Part shown: positions 30,340 through 44,030 of the stretch, piece after piece
Numbering within the stretch: position 1 is the stretch's first letter
How the letters are laid out: the number at the start of each line of letters is the position of its first letter
Source of the DNA: Plasmodium coatneyi
Lineage: Eukaryota > Apicomplexa > Aconoidasida > Haemosporida > Plasmodiidae
Direction of reading: 5' to 3'
NCBI RefSeq assembly: GCF_001680005.1
Contig: NC_033557.1
Location: 620,001 to 684,000, forward strand
Length of the DNA: 64,000 bases
Notes under the pieces: model-generated
The model's input: only the letters and a program-made list of their open reading frames with translations
Told to the model about the DNA's origin: nothing
The model's database searches: none
Program-made: the position numbers and the translations under genes

Positions 30340-30600
30340 AGGTTGGTGGGTGGTAGGCGGGTTGTTAGGTGGAAGGGTGGTAGGTGGGTTGTTAGGTGGA
30401 AGGGTGGTAGGCGGGTTGTGAGGTGGAAGGGTGGTAGGTGGGTTGTTAAGTGGAAGGTTGTTGGGGGTGGTAGGTGGGTTGTTAAGTGGAAGGTTGTTGG
30501 GGTGGTAGGTGGGTTGTTAAGTGGAAGGTTGTTGGGGGTGGTAGGTGGGTTGTTAAGTGGAAGGTTGTTGGGGGTGGTAGGTGGGTTGAAGGGGTCTTAG
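30340..30600 (+). repeat. G-rich GGTAGGTGGGTTGTTAGGTG minisatellite
   Basis: About nine units of 27-33 bases, G-rich on the + strand. It is the same family as 18957-19037 and 43660-43830 and the inverted array at 47862-48290. Confidence 0.9.
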
Positions 30601-31199
30601 GGGTGTGGAAGGAAGGTCACTCCCTTTAAGGAGAAAAAAAAAAAAAGGGAAGGTGGTAAATGTGAAAAGGGCTGCAAGGTTGGGTGTTAGGGGTAGAAGG
30701 AAGGGGTGTGAGTTTGTTGAGGGTAGTAGAACGAAGGGGTGTAAGGATGTAGAGCTAGTGTGTAAGGGTATTAGAGTGAAGGATTTTAGGGGTGTTAAAA
30801 TGATGTTGTTAGGGTTGACGGAAGAGGAAGGTCACTTCCTTTAGGGTGGGGTACACCCGAAGGATGTATAAAAAAAAAAGAAGAAAAAAAAAAAAAAGGT
30901 TTATGTAAGAAAAAGAAAGTTAAGAAAGAAGAAAAAGAAGTTTAGAGAAAAAGTGTAAAGAAGAAGTTTAAGGAAAGAAAAGAAAAGAAAAGGTGTAAAG
31001 AAGGAAGATTTAAAAAGAAAAAGATGATTAAAGAAAAAGTGCAAAGAAGGAAGATTTAAGGAAGAGGAAAAGGAAAAAGGAGATTTGGTTAATGAAGGGA
31101 AGGTTTAAGTAAAAAACGAAGATTTAAAAAGAAAAGGTGTGAAGGAAAGGAAGGTATAAGGAAGAAGAAAAAAAGAAAAGGTATGAAGGTAAGGAAGGT

Positions 31200-32780
31200 T
31201 TAAGAAAGGAAAAAAGAAAGTTGTGAAAAGGAGGAAGGTTTGAGGGAGTAAAGAAAGAAGGGAGGTTTAAAGGAGAAAAAAAAGAAATGCAAAAAAAGAA
31301 AGAGAGAGCGGTGGGTAATTTCGTCTTCTCCTTTCTTCCACCATTTTAGAAGAATGCAATGTTTAAGAAAGGGGAAGGTAGGTTGCATGCAAGAAAATGT
31401 TTTTTCTTTTTTTTTTTAGAAAAATGCTGTTTATAAAAGATGGACTGCTATTATTCTTAAGGAAAGAAGAAGAAAAAAAAAAAAAAGGAAAGGAAAAAGA
31501 AGGCGGGTAATTCTTCTTTTTTTCTTTTTTTAGAGGAATGTAAAAGGAATAAAGGAGAGGGAAGATTATTCTTTTTTAAAGAAAGGAAGAGGTGCATAAT
31601 TCCTTCCTCTCTTCTACTTCTTCTTTACTTCCAGAAGGAATGTAGTGCATAAGGGAAGGAGGGAAAGTTTCTCTCTCCTTTCCACTATTCCTTTTCTTTT
31701 CCTTTTTTTCCCTTTCTTTTTAGAAGAATGCGAAAAGTGTATAAAAAGGAAAGGTTTTCTTTTTCTTTAAGGAGAAAATAAAGAAAGGGAGAGATGCGTA
31801 ATTTCCCTTTCCTTTCTCTTCTTCTTCTTTTTGCTTTAGGAAGAATGTAAGTGCATAAGGGAAGAAGGAAAAGGTTCCTTTCTTCTTTTTTAAAAGAATG
31901 CAGTCTATGTAAGGAAAGGAAGGGGAGAAGGAAGATTGCTTCTCCCTTCTCTTTTTTTTAAAGAAATAAAAGGAAAGGAAGTTAACTAAAAAAAGAAAAA
32001 AAAGGAATTACTCACCTTCCTTTTTTAATTTTTTGCTTTTTTTTTTTTTTTTTTTTAGAATAGAAAGAGAAAAGAAAGAAAAGAAAGAAAAGAAAGAAAA
32101 GAAAGAAGAAAAAAAAATTAAAGAGAAAAAAGGGAAGCAAAAGCCAGGTTATTCTCCCCTTCTTCTTCTTTCTTTTTCTTTTTTTCAGAAGGAAAGTGGT
32201 GTAAAGGAAAAGGGGAGAATAAGGAAGATTGCATGCAAGAATTTTTCGCACTTGTTCTTTTTGGGAGGGAAAAAAGAAGGAAGAGTTGGGTTTTTGCTGT
32301 TCTCTTTTTTTCTCGTAGAAGAATGTAGTGTATATAAAAAAAGGAGGGAAGGTTGTTTCCCTTTCTTCTCCCTCTTTTTTTTTGTTTTAAAGAAATAAAG
32401 GGGAAGGAAATTAAGAAAAAAAAGATAAAGAATAGAATTAATATAGTAAAGAAAGTGAGAGAAAGGAAATAAAAGATGGGTATTTCCTGTTCTTCTTTTC
32501 GATAGAAGAATGAGAAAAGTGTATGAAAAGGAATGGTTTTCTTTTTCTTTAAAGAGAAAATAAGGAAAAGGGAAATTAAAAAAAGAGGAAAGAAGATTTA
32601 GAAGAAAGAAAAGAAGGAAAGTTGGGTATTTCCTGTTCTTCTTCCCTTTTCCTCTCTTATAAGAATGCAATCGATAAGAAAGAGGGGGGAAAGGTTGGTT
32701 CCCTCCCTTTTTCCCTCTTTGTCTTTAATAAAAGAATGCAGTGCATGAGGATAGGAAGGGAGGAAGACTGTTTTCTTTTC
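31200..32780 (+). repeat. Degenerate upstream modules of gene C
   Basis: The longest of the four module arrays. TTTAGAAGAATGCAATG-type cores occur near 31348, 31420, 31632, 31724, 31840, 31895, 32320, 32505, 32660 and 32735. Confidence 0.65.
32229..32238 (+). promoter_or_regulatory. TTGCATGCAA palindrome upstream of gene C
   Basis: Within the same conserved run as before genes A, B and D, but about 970 bases from the ATG because extra modules lie between. A second TTGCATGCAA is at 31383-31392. Confidence 0.5.
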
Positions 32781-32782
32781 TT

Positions 32783-32830
32783 AGATTAATTCTTATGAAT
32801 AATTCCTTAGTTAAGGAAAAAGTTGAAAAA
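32783..32830 (+). promoter_or_regulatory. AGATTAATTC element upstream of gene C
   Basis: Essentially identical to the 5130 copy; about 420 bases before the ATG of gene C. Confidence 0.6.
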
Positions 32831-33203
32831 GTAATAAAAGAAGGGAAAAGGAAAGAAAGAAGTAATTACAAGTAGATAATATATATGAAGTATAATTGCA
32901 GCAGGATGTACGCGGAAAGGTACAGAGGGAAAATTTGCCTGAAATGTATGTTAAAAGTATATTAAGGAAAATGTCCAAGGGGGACAATTCCTTTATGGGG
33001 AACCTTATTTGTAATAAATTCCTACAGTTATGTTACAGAAGTCAATTTTAAAAGAAAGGAATGTTTCCCTTATTATACTAAACGTAAATAATGCTTAGCA
33101 GAGAATATATAAAAGGAAAATTTAGAATAAGAATATGATCTCGTGAAGGGGGGGCGTGCAATATGTGTAGTACAAGGGAAACATATAAAAAAAATTGAAC
33201 AAG

Positions 33204-36200
33204 ATGGGTGGAACAAAAGGGGTAATACAGGAAATTAAAAGAATAATTGGGAATTGGAGTGTAAGTATAATGTAGAGCCCGTGAATGCGGAACAAACAGA
33301 AAATGTGCTCACAAAGTGAAATAGAATAAAAATATGCACAGGGAAAAAGAAGAATAAAGAACATGGAGAGTGCATAAATAAATGTATGGTACACTTTTTC
33401 GTAGCGTGCAGCACCCAGTGAAATAAAGGAAATGTTTGAAGTATATTCAAGAACAAGACAGGAGGAAGAAATAAAGAAAGAACTTCAGACACTGTATGTC
33501 CTCTGTAACAGGGAGGACATGGGCAATGAATACGATGCATACAAGAATTGTATGGACAAAGATTTCTGTGAAATTTTAATAAGGAATTTAGTTCTTGCAT
33601 CAGAACCAAAGGGTAAGTGTGGTAAAGAAGATGGAAGTAGATGTTGGAAAGAAATAATGCAAGATGTAAAATGTGACATCCTGGGTCTATGGTTAGCATA
33701 CTATGAGGAGGAAGTGTGTTCAGTATTGTTTGAAAATTATTACGTGAATACAGCTATGGAGGCTATGTGGAAGGACGTGTTAGTGGATGGATATAGAGCA
33801 TGTCCATATAAAAGTGTATACAGAACATTAGGAATGAGGAAAAAGGAAGATATTAAAAAATTGTGGGAATGGTTAGGAGAAGGAGGAATGAAGGAAAAAA
33901 TAAAGAAGATTAGTGGAGAAAATAAATGTACGAGGGAGGCAGCTGATTGCAGGGGTGTATATATGGGAAGGGACAATGAATCAAATGGAGAGGAGGCAGA
34001 AGTAGGAGAAGGTGGGAGGGAAATTGTAAAAATCCTAAAGGAAGAAGAGAAGGAGAGGGAGAAAGTGAAGGTAACGTTGAAAGAAATAAAGGAAGAAAAG
34101 AAAACGGACCCCCCAGTAAAGAATTGCGGAAGTACAGGATTCGAGGACGGGGAAGAAGGTAAGGGGGACCTTATTTCTTCATTCTTCTTTCATTAATTAC
34201 GTACCATAAGAATGCCTGAATAAATTTTATGTAAATGAAGGAAGTATAAATTGTATAGGGTTACGTGCGTACATATTTACACTAATTCCATTTTTATCAT
34301 GAATTTGCAGAAGGTATAATAGAGTGGTTAACAGAATTCTCCAACTTAATAATCGACGAAAGTAAGGATTATGATTATAAGAAAGTTGACGCAATTAAAG
34401 GACTGTGCGAAGGACTGGAAAATCAGGGTGAAGGAATGAAGAATGGAGGAAAAGAGTTTTGCGAAACTCTTGTGAAGAACTTATGGATAGTATCTAGGTG
34501 TAAGAATGAAACGGGTAGTGGTAAGAACTGTAGAAACCAGGGGGTCAGTTGTTATTATGTTGAACCATGTGATCTTTTAAAAATTTGGTTATTATATGTG
34601 CAAACATATTGCGTGAAGAAAGAAGTGGCGGAATATGTGTTCGAAGCAGTGAACAGTATACATCAAGATATGGAAAAGGAAGGAAGTTATAAGGAGTGTA
34701 AATATGGAAATATCAGTAACTTGTGGAGAGGAGGTGTAAGTATGTTAAATCAAATTTTTGAATTAATAGATAAGGATGGAACACTGAGAAATTTGCTCAG
34801 AGGGAGGGTACAGGATTGGTGTGAGCCTGGAATAAGGAGGATTGGGGATGATGGGTGGAGTTATGTAGCTCAAAAAAATAAACAGGGAAGGTCCGATTCA
34901 AGTGGTCCAAGTATAAAGGGAGGGGTAAGAGATCTGAAGGACTCAATTAAGAAAATAGTACAACAGGCAGAGGAGAAGATACAGGCTGCACTGTCATCCT
35001 CCTCCTCATTTTCAGACAGTGACCCCTGCAACAACCCTGAATTACAGGAACGTTTAAAAGAAGTGACAGATAATTGGCATAAGGACAGAGGATATACAAA
35101 CGGAAGAACGGCCTGGGTGAAGATCCTTATTGTCCAGTACAGTCAGGGACAATATAATAAGCGTAAATAAATTGTACATATTCAAGGGAAGAATGAAAGA
35201 ACATTTGATCAAAGTATAAAGTGTATGTACGTCTTTCTTCTCTCAACTTGTAGGACACAGTGTGGAAGGAAATCGGGGATAGGATAAAACCACTTGCTAC
35301 TGCCATATCTAAGGAGGACAAAGACGACGTGGACCAGCATTGCAGTGGCCTGGACGGGAAAAACAAACAGGTATGTGTGTACATTGTCAGGGGGGTACAG
35401 GATATATACAAAATTCCAAAAGAAACAGGCGGCAAAGAAATTGAAAGAATAAATAACAGAAAATTTAAGGCTACAATGCAATGTGTAATATTGAATGCAT
35501 ATATAAAAAAATTGGAGGAGCAGGCGGAAGAATCCTCCTGTTCCATAAAGCAAGGTATAGAAAAGGCATTTGGGGAAAATGAAAAAATTAAAACATCTTC
35601 ATGCCCAGAGGGCATTACTTGTGAAGTATGCAATCGGGAGTATTGCCCTAATCAAAAAATAGGTGATAAGGAAATAGGAACAGAATTGATTACAAGACTC
35701 AACAACAATGACCAAATAAAGACAACTTTGTCTACTATAGATATTTTATGTAAGAAGAATGCAAAAACCAGCATCTGCCCCTAAAAAGTGTCTGCAAAAA
35801 GCGGCAGCAGGTGTACCAGGACCAGGTGCCACACCACCAACACTGTGTACCATCACATTCAACTACTACAAATTCCTTCACTCTGTTTCTCCCTTTCTAT
35901 AGGTAAAGACTGCACTAAGGAACCTACCTTCTGTGACCGTGTAAAATGTGTATCAGATAAGTGGCATCAGAATTGGGGAAAAGGAGCAACGAAATGGGTA
36001 AGGAACAGTGTTGTTCATTAGAATAAAAGGAACACAATATTGTCCATTAGAATAAGGGACACTTTGGTGAGTGTTGCAGTTTTGTACAAAACGGATATAC
36101 GGGGGAAGAAAATAGACGCACACATAACGTGAACTTAATAATTATAGAGGGGGAGTTTGGACAACATAATAATTATAGGGGGATGGACATAATTGTAGGG

Positions 36201-39200
36201 GGTGGACAACATATTAATTATTGGTGGGGGAGGTGGACAACATAATAATTATTGGTGGGGGGGGTGAACATATAATTACATAGCATACATTTGTTTCCTT
36301 TCCCTCCTTCCCCCTTTTATGAACAGGAAAACATGAAGACGGACATCAATGATAGGGCCATAGAAATGTTTAAGAAAATATCTAAAGATAGCAAAAATAT
36401 GGAAACTCATTGCAGGGGGAATTCAGATCCAACTAGTAGAATAGTCACGGACACAGAGAAAACTGCATGTAAGTTTATTACTGCAGGATTAAAGTATATT
36501 TACGAAATTCCAGCAGATCCAAAGGAGAATCGAAAATATGGAACTGAAGCTTTGGACAACCAATTATTTAGGAGAACTATGGCATGTCTTCTCCTAAACG
36601 CTTATGCAAATAAGTTGCAAGGGGAGGTGAAATCCCCCTGTGAGGTCAGTGAGAAAACAACAGAACAAGCATTTGATAGAGGGAATAAAGAGAGGAATAC
36701 TTGGTGTGTGGACAGTGATAAGAGTAAATGTTTTAAGTGTGAAAGGGCACCTGACTTAAGTTGTGAAATAGGTGGAGAGAAAGTAAAGGAAAAGTTGAAG
36801 ACAATGCTCAACCAGAACGATGCCAACATAACACAAACTCTAAATACTCTAAATACTATAAATGACAACTTATGTGATCGCGCCCAGTGTGTAACAACAC
36901 AATGGACCAGAGACAGAAGGGAAGGGGACAAAAAGAAGTGGGAGGTTTGGAAAAGATTCATACTTTGGCATCAAAGTCTAATTTTATATAGAAATGAAAT
37001 TGGGCGAATATATATATATATGTTCACAGGAAGAAAATGGAAAAAGTTTCCGTATAAGTACTGTTCATACTTACATGTTCCTTCCTTCTTTTTTCCCTAT
37101 ATGCGCAGAAGGAAATTTGGGACGATGGGGACATGCCGAATATATTGAAAGAACTGTCTAATTCTATGAAGAATGGAAACACAGCGGACGACCCTCTATG
37201 TACAAACATTAATAAAAATAGTGGTACACCATCGGACGCAGAAAAAAAGGCATGTAATTATATTGTTACGGGATTGAAGCACATATATGGTATTACGGAG
37301 GAACTTGGGGACAAACCTCCTCAGAGAAAAAAAAATGACAAAAGGTTTAAACAAACTATGGCCTGTCTAATATTAAATGAATATGGAAAACTTCTTGGAG
37401 AGGAATGTGCCACCAAGGATACCGTACAGAAGGCCTTTACTGCCGCGCAGGATTTTCACAACACGCAATGTAAGCAGCAGCCATGTGAAAAATGTACGTG
37501 GGACACATGTAAAAAATTTAAAATTGAACAGAAGAGCCAACGGGAAGAAATAAGAAAAAGGCTCAACCAGGATAACGACATAAAAAGTACTCTAACTACT
37601 ATAAATGATTTATGTAATCAGAGTACACAACCGAAGGTTACGAACACTCAGGAGAATAGTGGAGTGGCCAGAAGTGGAAAACCTCCTGAACCATCACCAG
37701 GACCAGGACCATCAGATGACAGTAGTGCAAAGGCTGTGGACACAAACTCACAAGCAGAGAGGAGTGAAAAAGGTAAGGAGGGGGACGATGCACATGAGGC
37801 TAAGGCAGGTACGGGTCCTATGCTTACCATAGGTACAAAGCGTGCTCAGGTCGAAGTTATTTTTCCCACTATAACAAAGAATGAAGATGACAGCTGTCCC
37901 CCAACTATGACCCGTACTCAGTGTGAGGCAGCTGAAAAATTCACTTCCCATTATTCAGGCCCTAATACAGGTGAAGCAGGTACTGGTAAAACGGACGGCG
38001 CAACATCACCACAAACTCCAAGTAAGAACACTAATGATGAAGCTTCTTAGGGTGGAACGAAGGGAAGGAACACACCCTTCCTCCTCCTTCCTTCCACCCC
38101 TAACAACCTTGCTCGCATCCTCCCAAGGAAATGTGCACCCCTTGGGGTGTACACAAAAGAAAAAAAAAAAAAGAACAATTAACACTCCTAAGAAATGTGT
38201 TCACCTATAAGATGCATCTAAAAATTAAAAAATTAAAAATGTACAAAGCGAAAGAAGTGTAAAAAAAATAAAATATTCGAAAGTAAAAAAAATTACAAAG
38301 TGAAAGAAGTGTAAAAAGAAAATGTGCAAAAATATTAGGACGCGTAAAAAAAAATTAGAAAGTGAAACAAGTGTAAAAAGGAAGTGTACACAAATTAGGA
38401 CGTAAAAAATTTAGGGACGTGTAAAAAAACTAGAAAGTGAAACAAGTATAAAAAGTAAAAAATTAACAAGTAAAAGAGTAAAAAATAAAAAATTAAAAAT
38501 TAAAAAGTAGAAAGTATAAAGAAAAAGGAAAAGGAAAAAAAAAAAAAAAAAAAATGAAAGAAGAAAAAGTACTCCAGAGATGTGTACATTAGGGTGCATG
38601 AAATGAATTCTACACCCCAATACACTTGATTATATTGGAAGTCTGTGCCCTCTTTTTTTTACTTCTTAGTTACTTCCGATGGTAAGGCTGATGGTGCAGA
38701 AGCGAAGCCTGCTGGTCCAGATGCTGCTCCCGGTCCAAGGCCTGCAGCTGTTCCAGGGGTAGGTGGTGTCCCAGGTGCTATTCCTGGTGAGGGAAGTAGT
38801 GCTGCTAGTGGGGGGGAGGTTCCAGGTGTAGTTGGTCCACATGGTAGTGGTACCAAACCTCAAGGACCACCACAACAAGGTGGTAATAAACCCCAAGGTC
38901 CACCTCCCCCAGGAAAAGCACACGGGTCACCACAACAAGGTGGTAACGTCCCACAGTCACCACAAGCAACACTATCATCAACAACAACAGGAGTATCTTC
39001 ACCTACAGCTATTCCATTCAGTAAAAAGATTGACAATCTTCCTGATCTCCTTACCCCATACCTTCCTACCATTCCTGTCATAATTGGTATATCTGTTATG
39101 AGTTATCTCCTCTGGAAGGTAAAAGAACAGAGAAAAGAAAAAAAAAGGAAGAAAGAAAAAAAAAAAATAAGAAAAAAAAGTTAAAAAAAAAAAAGATGGA

Positions 39201-40365
39201 AAGGCGAAAAAAAATGGAAGGAATGAAAAAGTTCCTTCTTAAGGAGTGAAGGAAAAAAAAAAAGAAAAAAAAAAAAAAAAAGGAATAAAAAGAATAAAAA
39301 AAAAAATAAAGGTGAATGAATCAGTGTGTGTGTGTGTGTAGGATTTCGCATTTTAGGGATGTGTGTATGTAGGATTTCGCATTTTAGGGATGTGTGTATG
39401 TAGGATTTCGCATTTTAGGGTTGTGTGTTTAGGATTTTGCATTTTAGTGGTGTTTGTAGGATTTCGCATTTCAGGGTGTATCTAGGATCTCGCAATTTAA
39501 GGGTGTGTGTAGGATTCTACACTTAGGGAGTTTGTAGGATTTTGCAATTAAGTGTGTGTGTTGGATTTCTCACTTAAGGTTCCAGGTTTTAGGGTGTAAG
39601 TACAACAATGTAGCCTGGTATTTAGCTGTTTTATCGTGTAAGGACAACAATGTGGCCTGGTGTTTACCTGTTTTAGGGATGGATATGCATCTAAACTATG
39701 CATACAAAAAAAAGAAAAAGGCAGAAAAAGGAAAAAAAAATAAAATAAGATAAAAAGGAGCACCTTCTAACTGTTCTTTTTTTTACCTTAGATGCACACA
39801 TTGTTCTTATATTATAATGGCCATTATAATCATAATAATAGCATTTTACACCTTAAAGAAACATTTGTTTTCCTTCATTTTCCTTTTTCTTTTTTAGTAT
39901 TTTTTCTTTGGTAAAAAAAGAAAACGTCACAGAAGAGCACATCAAGTATCTGGTCCTCATTCCTTACAAGAACAGATTATTGACCCTGTGGACGACCAAG
40001 ATGATGATCCACATGAATATACCTTAGTAAAAGAACGAAAACAACCAAGATATGTTCCAAAGAGAACGAAGAGGCCAAAAGAACAGGGCGTTGGTCACCG
40101 TGTTGGTTGCCGCACGATTATTGATATTCATTTAGAAGTCTTAGACGAATGTCAAGAAGGGAACACACAATTGTTCCAGAAAGACTTTTTTGAAATTTTG
40201 GTTCAAGAATTTATGGGTTTGGAGTTCATGAAGGAGGAAAAAGTTCCTGAGGAACAAGTTTCTATGGTAGAAGTAACTAAGGAACAGGTTCCAAGTTCAG
40301 ATTCCGGGTTTAGGGAGGAAGACTTTGTTTCTGAGGAAGAAGTTACCAGGGTTAATGTTCCTTAA
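33204..40365 (+). CDS. SICAvar: SICAvar gene C (9 exons, about 1551 aa)
   Basis: Exons: 33204-33260, 33405-34158, 34311-35116, 35254-35749, 35903-35997, 36327-36944, 37109-38021, 38670-39118, 39898-40365; all joins keep frame. Exon 1 (MGGTKGVIQEIKRIIGNWS) differs from the MAPSIR type of genes A and B. Exons 2 and 3 (residues 20-539) are two related N-terminal domains with FCEILIRNLVLAS and FCETLVKNLWIVSRC motifs. Exons 4-7 are cysteine-rich beta-type units, with exon 5 the short CxRxxC...W exon. Exon 8 is a strongly Pro/Gly-rich stalk (GPPQQGGNKPQGPPPPGK) ending in YLPTIPVIIGISVMSYLLW. Exon 9 is the cytoplasmic tail, ended early by TAA at 40363-40365. Exon 1 is the least certain call; it rests on phase, the GTAAGT donor and position relative to the upstream element. 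Confidence 0.86.
36130..36280 (+). repeat. AATAATTATAGGGGG intronic repeats, gene C
   Basis: Six or so degenerate units of CATAATAATTATNGGGGG with GGTGGACAA spacers, in the intron before exon 6. Confidence 0.75.
39320..39690 (+). repeat. GGATTTCGCATTTTAGGG and 42-base repeats, last intron of gene C
   Basis: About eight units of the GGATTTCGCATTTTAGGG family (39335-39560) are followed by two copies of the 42-base AATGTGGCCTGGTGTTTAGC unit. Confidence 0.85.
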
Positions 40366-40675
40366 GAACACTTTATTTAGGAAGAAACAATTTGTAGCCA
40401 AATTGTGGATGCTTATTTTGGCGTTACTGTTTGAGGAGTGTGTGAAATGGAAATGAAAATGTGTGTGATAATGAAATTTTACATTTAGATTATTTATTAC
40501 AACACCTTTGAAAAGAAGAATGGTCATGGTGTAGTGTTATACTTCACATTTTATATTATGCTTATACTTAAGGAAAGATAAGCATCCTCAGGATTGTCCG
40601 CATTTTTGAACATTCCTGTATTTGTCAAATTTAATAAATCTTCATTTGCAAACTTGTGACCAGGAGGTTTGTTTA
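40366..40675 (+). other. Gene C 3' UTR with fossil tail coding sequence
   Basis: AAACAATTTGTAGCCAAATT at about 40385 is the ancestral FVAKL-type coding tail after the premature TAA. The shared TTTAATAAATC region lies at 40606-40672. Confidence 0.65.
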
Positions 40676-40841
40676 TTTTTTTTTATTTTTTTTTTTTAGT
40701 GTAAGTTAACCAGCTTTTAATTTGTTTAATAAAGAAAAATTTCAGAAGTCCCTTTTTCAATTTTGTGGATCCTGAGGAAAATTATGTACCTGGGGGGTGC
40801 TCCCTCCTCTTGGCGGCCTACCACTTTTTTTTTTTTTATTT

Positions 40842-41560
40842 GCGCCTCTGAAGGGGAGAACCTGGAAAGGTTAAGCGAAAAAGGGAGTAGGTAAAGAATT
40901 GTGGGCAAAAGGAATGCCTCCGCGAAGGAGAGGTGTTCCGGTTGGTGTGTTCTGAGCGGATGTTTTTAGGGGACCCTTTCAGCTAACCCTTTTTGCCGAC
41001 CGCTTGGCACCCCCATTGGAAAAAAAAAAAAAAAAAAAAGAAAGAAAGAATATTTTGTTTCTTTGTTTGTTTGTTTCCCCTCCGCCGGTACACGGGTGTT
41101 CTTTCTTAAATGGTTAAACTGGCACGTGTTGTTCCGAAGGGTTTGATCGCCTCGCCACTGCATCTACACATTGTTTTGAAGGGCTGGCCTTGCCGTGTGT
41201 GGGGTGTTTCTTCGTGCAAACCCATCTCACATTTCGCCATAACGGAACAGCGAAGTGAAGAGGCGAAATAGCGATGCGTGGTGTACAGTTGATGAGCTCC
41301 CCTTAACGCAAAAGGTGTTTAGTTTCTCTTTGTTCGGGCGAAATGGGAAAGTATAACCTATGCGCGCATTCTGCTATGCTTCGCCCATAGCGCTTCAATG
41401 GTAAAGACTCCCCAATCAAATTGACCCTGCAGGACAGTGATGGACTTTTCTCCGTACCACTTTTTACATATGTAAGATTATCACCTTCACGAGGGGCATC
41501 CCTATCTGCTCGCGTGTGTGATCCTCTTTTCTTCCGTGGGTCCTTCCCCAAAAGTGTAAG
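40842..41560 (+). repeat. Conserved SICAvar 3' non-coding blocks, copy 4
   Basis: Complete block series matching 1130-1860, including GAATTGTGGGCAAAAGGAAT, CGCCGGTACACGGGTG and GTGTACAGTTGATGAGCTCC. Confidence 0.7.
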
Positions 41561-41595
41561 AATAAAATGAACAGAAAAGGAAAAGGAAAATTTCC

Positions 41596-41903
41596 TCCGC
41601 TGTAACGAATCGATCATTTGTAACATCCGTCGTGGATACTACCAATAAATACCACTGTGTTGTGTGCCCATGAGGAATTATGCATCGGTTTTGTGCGCAT
41701 TAGGGGAAATCGCCTGTGCGTGGGAGTTCAATCCATACGCGTGTGGAGTAAACCTACTTGGGCACAGACATCCAAACTGTGCGTGGCGAAGCGGGTAACA
41801 GACGGGCAAACTGCCAGACTACACACTTTAACGAACACGAGGGTTGCAGACGTTATGCGAAGAATGACCCAAGTGATGACTCTCACAGGTGTGGTAGTCC
41901 ATA
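41596..41903 (+). repeat. Highly conserved downstream block, candidate non-coding RNA, copy 3
   Basis: Almost identical to 1885-2195 over about 260 bases; GAGTTCAATCC is at 41724-41734. It continues past 41903 into sequence partly deleted from copy 1. Confidence 0.5.
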
Positions 41904-42087
41904 TTTACCTGTGTCCGATTTTTCCGCTCGAAGGGGAAGGAAAGTTGTCCCGCGGCCCATGCGTTATTTTGTGGTACCGTATTTTATTTTGCTTCACTCT
42001 GCTTTTTTTTTCCTTCATTTTATTTTATTTACTTTCTTTTTTTTTTTTTTCATTTTACACAAAGTTGAAGTCTCTTATTTTACATAA

Positions 42088-42420
42088 AGAGATATTTTTA
42101 CCTAAATGATGTACAAAAATTGGGGGGGAACCACAGACAGACGGGTCAAATTTTCCCCTAGCGGTTGCACAAAAAACCTAGGGGGAATTTTTCGCCTGAA
42201 TTTTTTTTTTTCCCCACTTGTAGAGCGAATTGCTGCTCATTTGGTAACTATCCTGTTTTGGTTAAATTGTTTCGCAAAGAAAAAATAGAAAAATATCAAA
42301 TAGAAAAGTAGAAAGTGGAAAAATAGAAAAAATAGAAAACTACTGGAAAAAAAAAAAATTTAAATAAATTTTTAAAAAAATGCGAGAGGGATGATTATTA
42401 CTTCGCGTAGCTCTTCAGCA
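42088..42420 (+). repeat. Conserved downstream block with AT-rich tail, copy 2
   Basis: Matches 2322-2672, through the AATAGAAAA repeats and GATGATTATTACTTCGCG. Confidence 0.6.
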
Positions 42421-42429
42421 GAACCACAA

Positions 42430-43280
42430 AAATGGAGTTCCTCTGACGCTTCCTGCTTGTGGCCAAAACGAAAAAAGGGGGGTACCATGCAAACGGGAGT
42501 CACCGCAGTGGCGCCATTGGAAGTAGAGCTCCCACATCTCGCAGTTGTAGCATCCCAAGCGCGCGGCGGACGCGACTGCCAAGACAGACGTGATCGGCCA
42601 AACTGCATCATCTGCGCCATCTCTTCGGAGTAGCTATAGCATCTCCACGGAGAGCGGAATGGACACCCCGGAAGCAAATAAGGAACGAATAATTCAATCA
42701 CATTAACAAAAAGCTGAAGGAGAAGTTTGCATCTTCGTTTAGCACATCGCCGTCGGGGGTTTCTCCATCGTGTGTAAAATTAGGAAGAAGGAAAATGGGC
42801 AGTCGGGGAGAGGAAGCAGCCTGGACAGGGAAGGGGAAAAATTTTTTACGCCCTCAAGAGTGTGAAAATTTCTGCCAACCTCCTCAACTGCGGAAAAAAA
42901 ATTAAACTTGCGCAAAGTAGAATGCCTTAACAAACTGAAGAACCATCCGAACGATATTGGCATAGGTGAAAGCTGGCTGGAGGTGAACGAACGTCTGTCA
43001 GGGTCTCGGAAGAGCAGAAGGGGGATTGCCATCTGTATCGGCAGAAGGCGAACCTTTGTAAGGAGACGAACGGTGACGTAAAAAAAGAGAGAGTCGAAGA
43101 AAGAAGAAGGGGATACATGGGCGCTGGGAAAATGGAAGGATGTGTGAACAGATCCTCAGGGGGCGACACACCACCCTGATAGAAAGATCACATTTGCACT
43201 TCCGCAACAAAAGGAACGTCCTCAAAATGTTAAAGAAGGAAAAATGTAATTTAGAAGGATATGCCAGATGAAGGCGAACT
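42430..43280 (+). pseudogene. Degenerate duplicated fragment, paralogue of 28,860-29,660
   Basis: The first 150 bases also match 2700-2820. The rest shares NCIICAISSE, ESGMDTPEANK, NKLKNHPND and LIERSHLHFRNKRN with the copy near 29 kb, in shifting frames. No intact ORF; family unknown. Confidence 0.4.
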
Positions 43281-43289
43281 ATGGAGTGA

Positions 43290-44030
43290 TGTTCAGAGGG
43301 TATGTACAAAGGAGGAGGAAAGGAAGGCAAGAGAGCAACCTTCCCTAAAAGAAGGAAGGGAAAGGAAAAGAGGAAGGGTTGAAGGAGGGGTGAAGGGAAA
43401 AGGGAAAGAGGAAGTGAAAGGGGTACACACCTAGGGGGAAGGAACATTACCTTCCTAAGGAAAGGGGTCTAAGGAGGAGGAAAGGAGGAACGGGTCTAAG
43501 GAGGATGGAAGGAAGGGAAGGGGTATAAGGATGGAAAATCTGTTAGGGGTGTTAGAATGAAGGGGTGTTAGGGATAGTAGGTGAAAGGAAGGTTGTTAGG
43601 GTGCGTGGAAGGAAGGTTGTTACGTGGTAGGGTGGTAATTGGGTTGTTAGGGGTGGTAGGGTGGTAGGTGGGTTGTTAGGGGTGGTAGGTGGGTTGTTAG
43701 GGGTGGTAGGTGGGTTGTTAGGGGTGGTAGGTGGGTTGTTAGGGGTGGTAGGTGGGTTGTTAGGGATGGTAGGTGGGTTGTTAGGGATGGTAGGTGGGTT
43801 GTTAGGAGTGGTTGGTGGAAGGAAGGTGGTGTTAGGTGTGCTAGGTGGAAGGAAGGATCTAAGGAGGAGGAAGTAACGGGGTCTAAGGAACGAAAGGAAG
43901 GAAGGGTCTAAGGAAGGAAAAGATCTAAGGACGGGAATGATGTCTAAGGAGGATGAAAGTAAGGAAAGGGGCTAAGGAAGAAAAGGAGGGTCTAAGGAGG
44001 AGGAAGGGAAGGAAGAACCTTCGCCTATAC
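43290..44030 (+). repeat. Purine-rich and GGTAGGTGGGTTGTTAGGGG repeats
   Basis: 43660-43830 is a 21-base minisatellite (GGTAGGTGGGTTGTTAGGGG plus T), about eight units. Flanks are AGGAAGGGTCTAAGGAGG-type repeats like those near 29.7 kb. No gene seen. Confidence 0.8.
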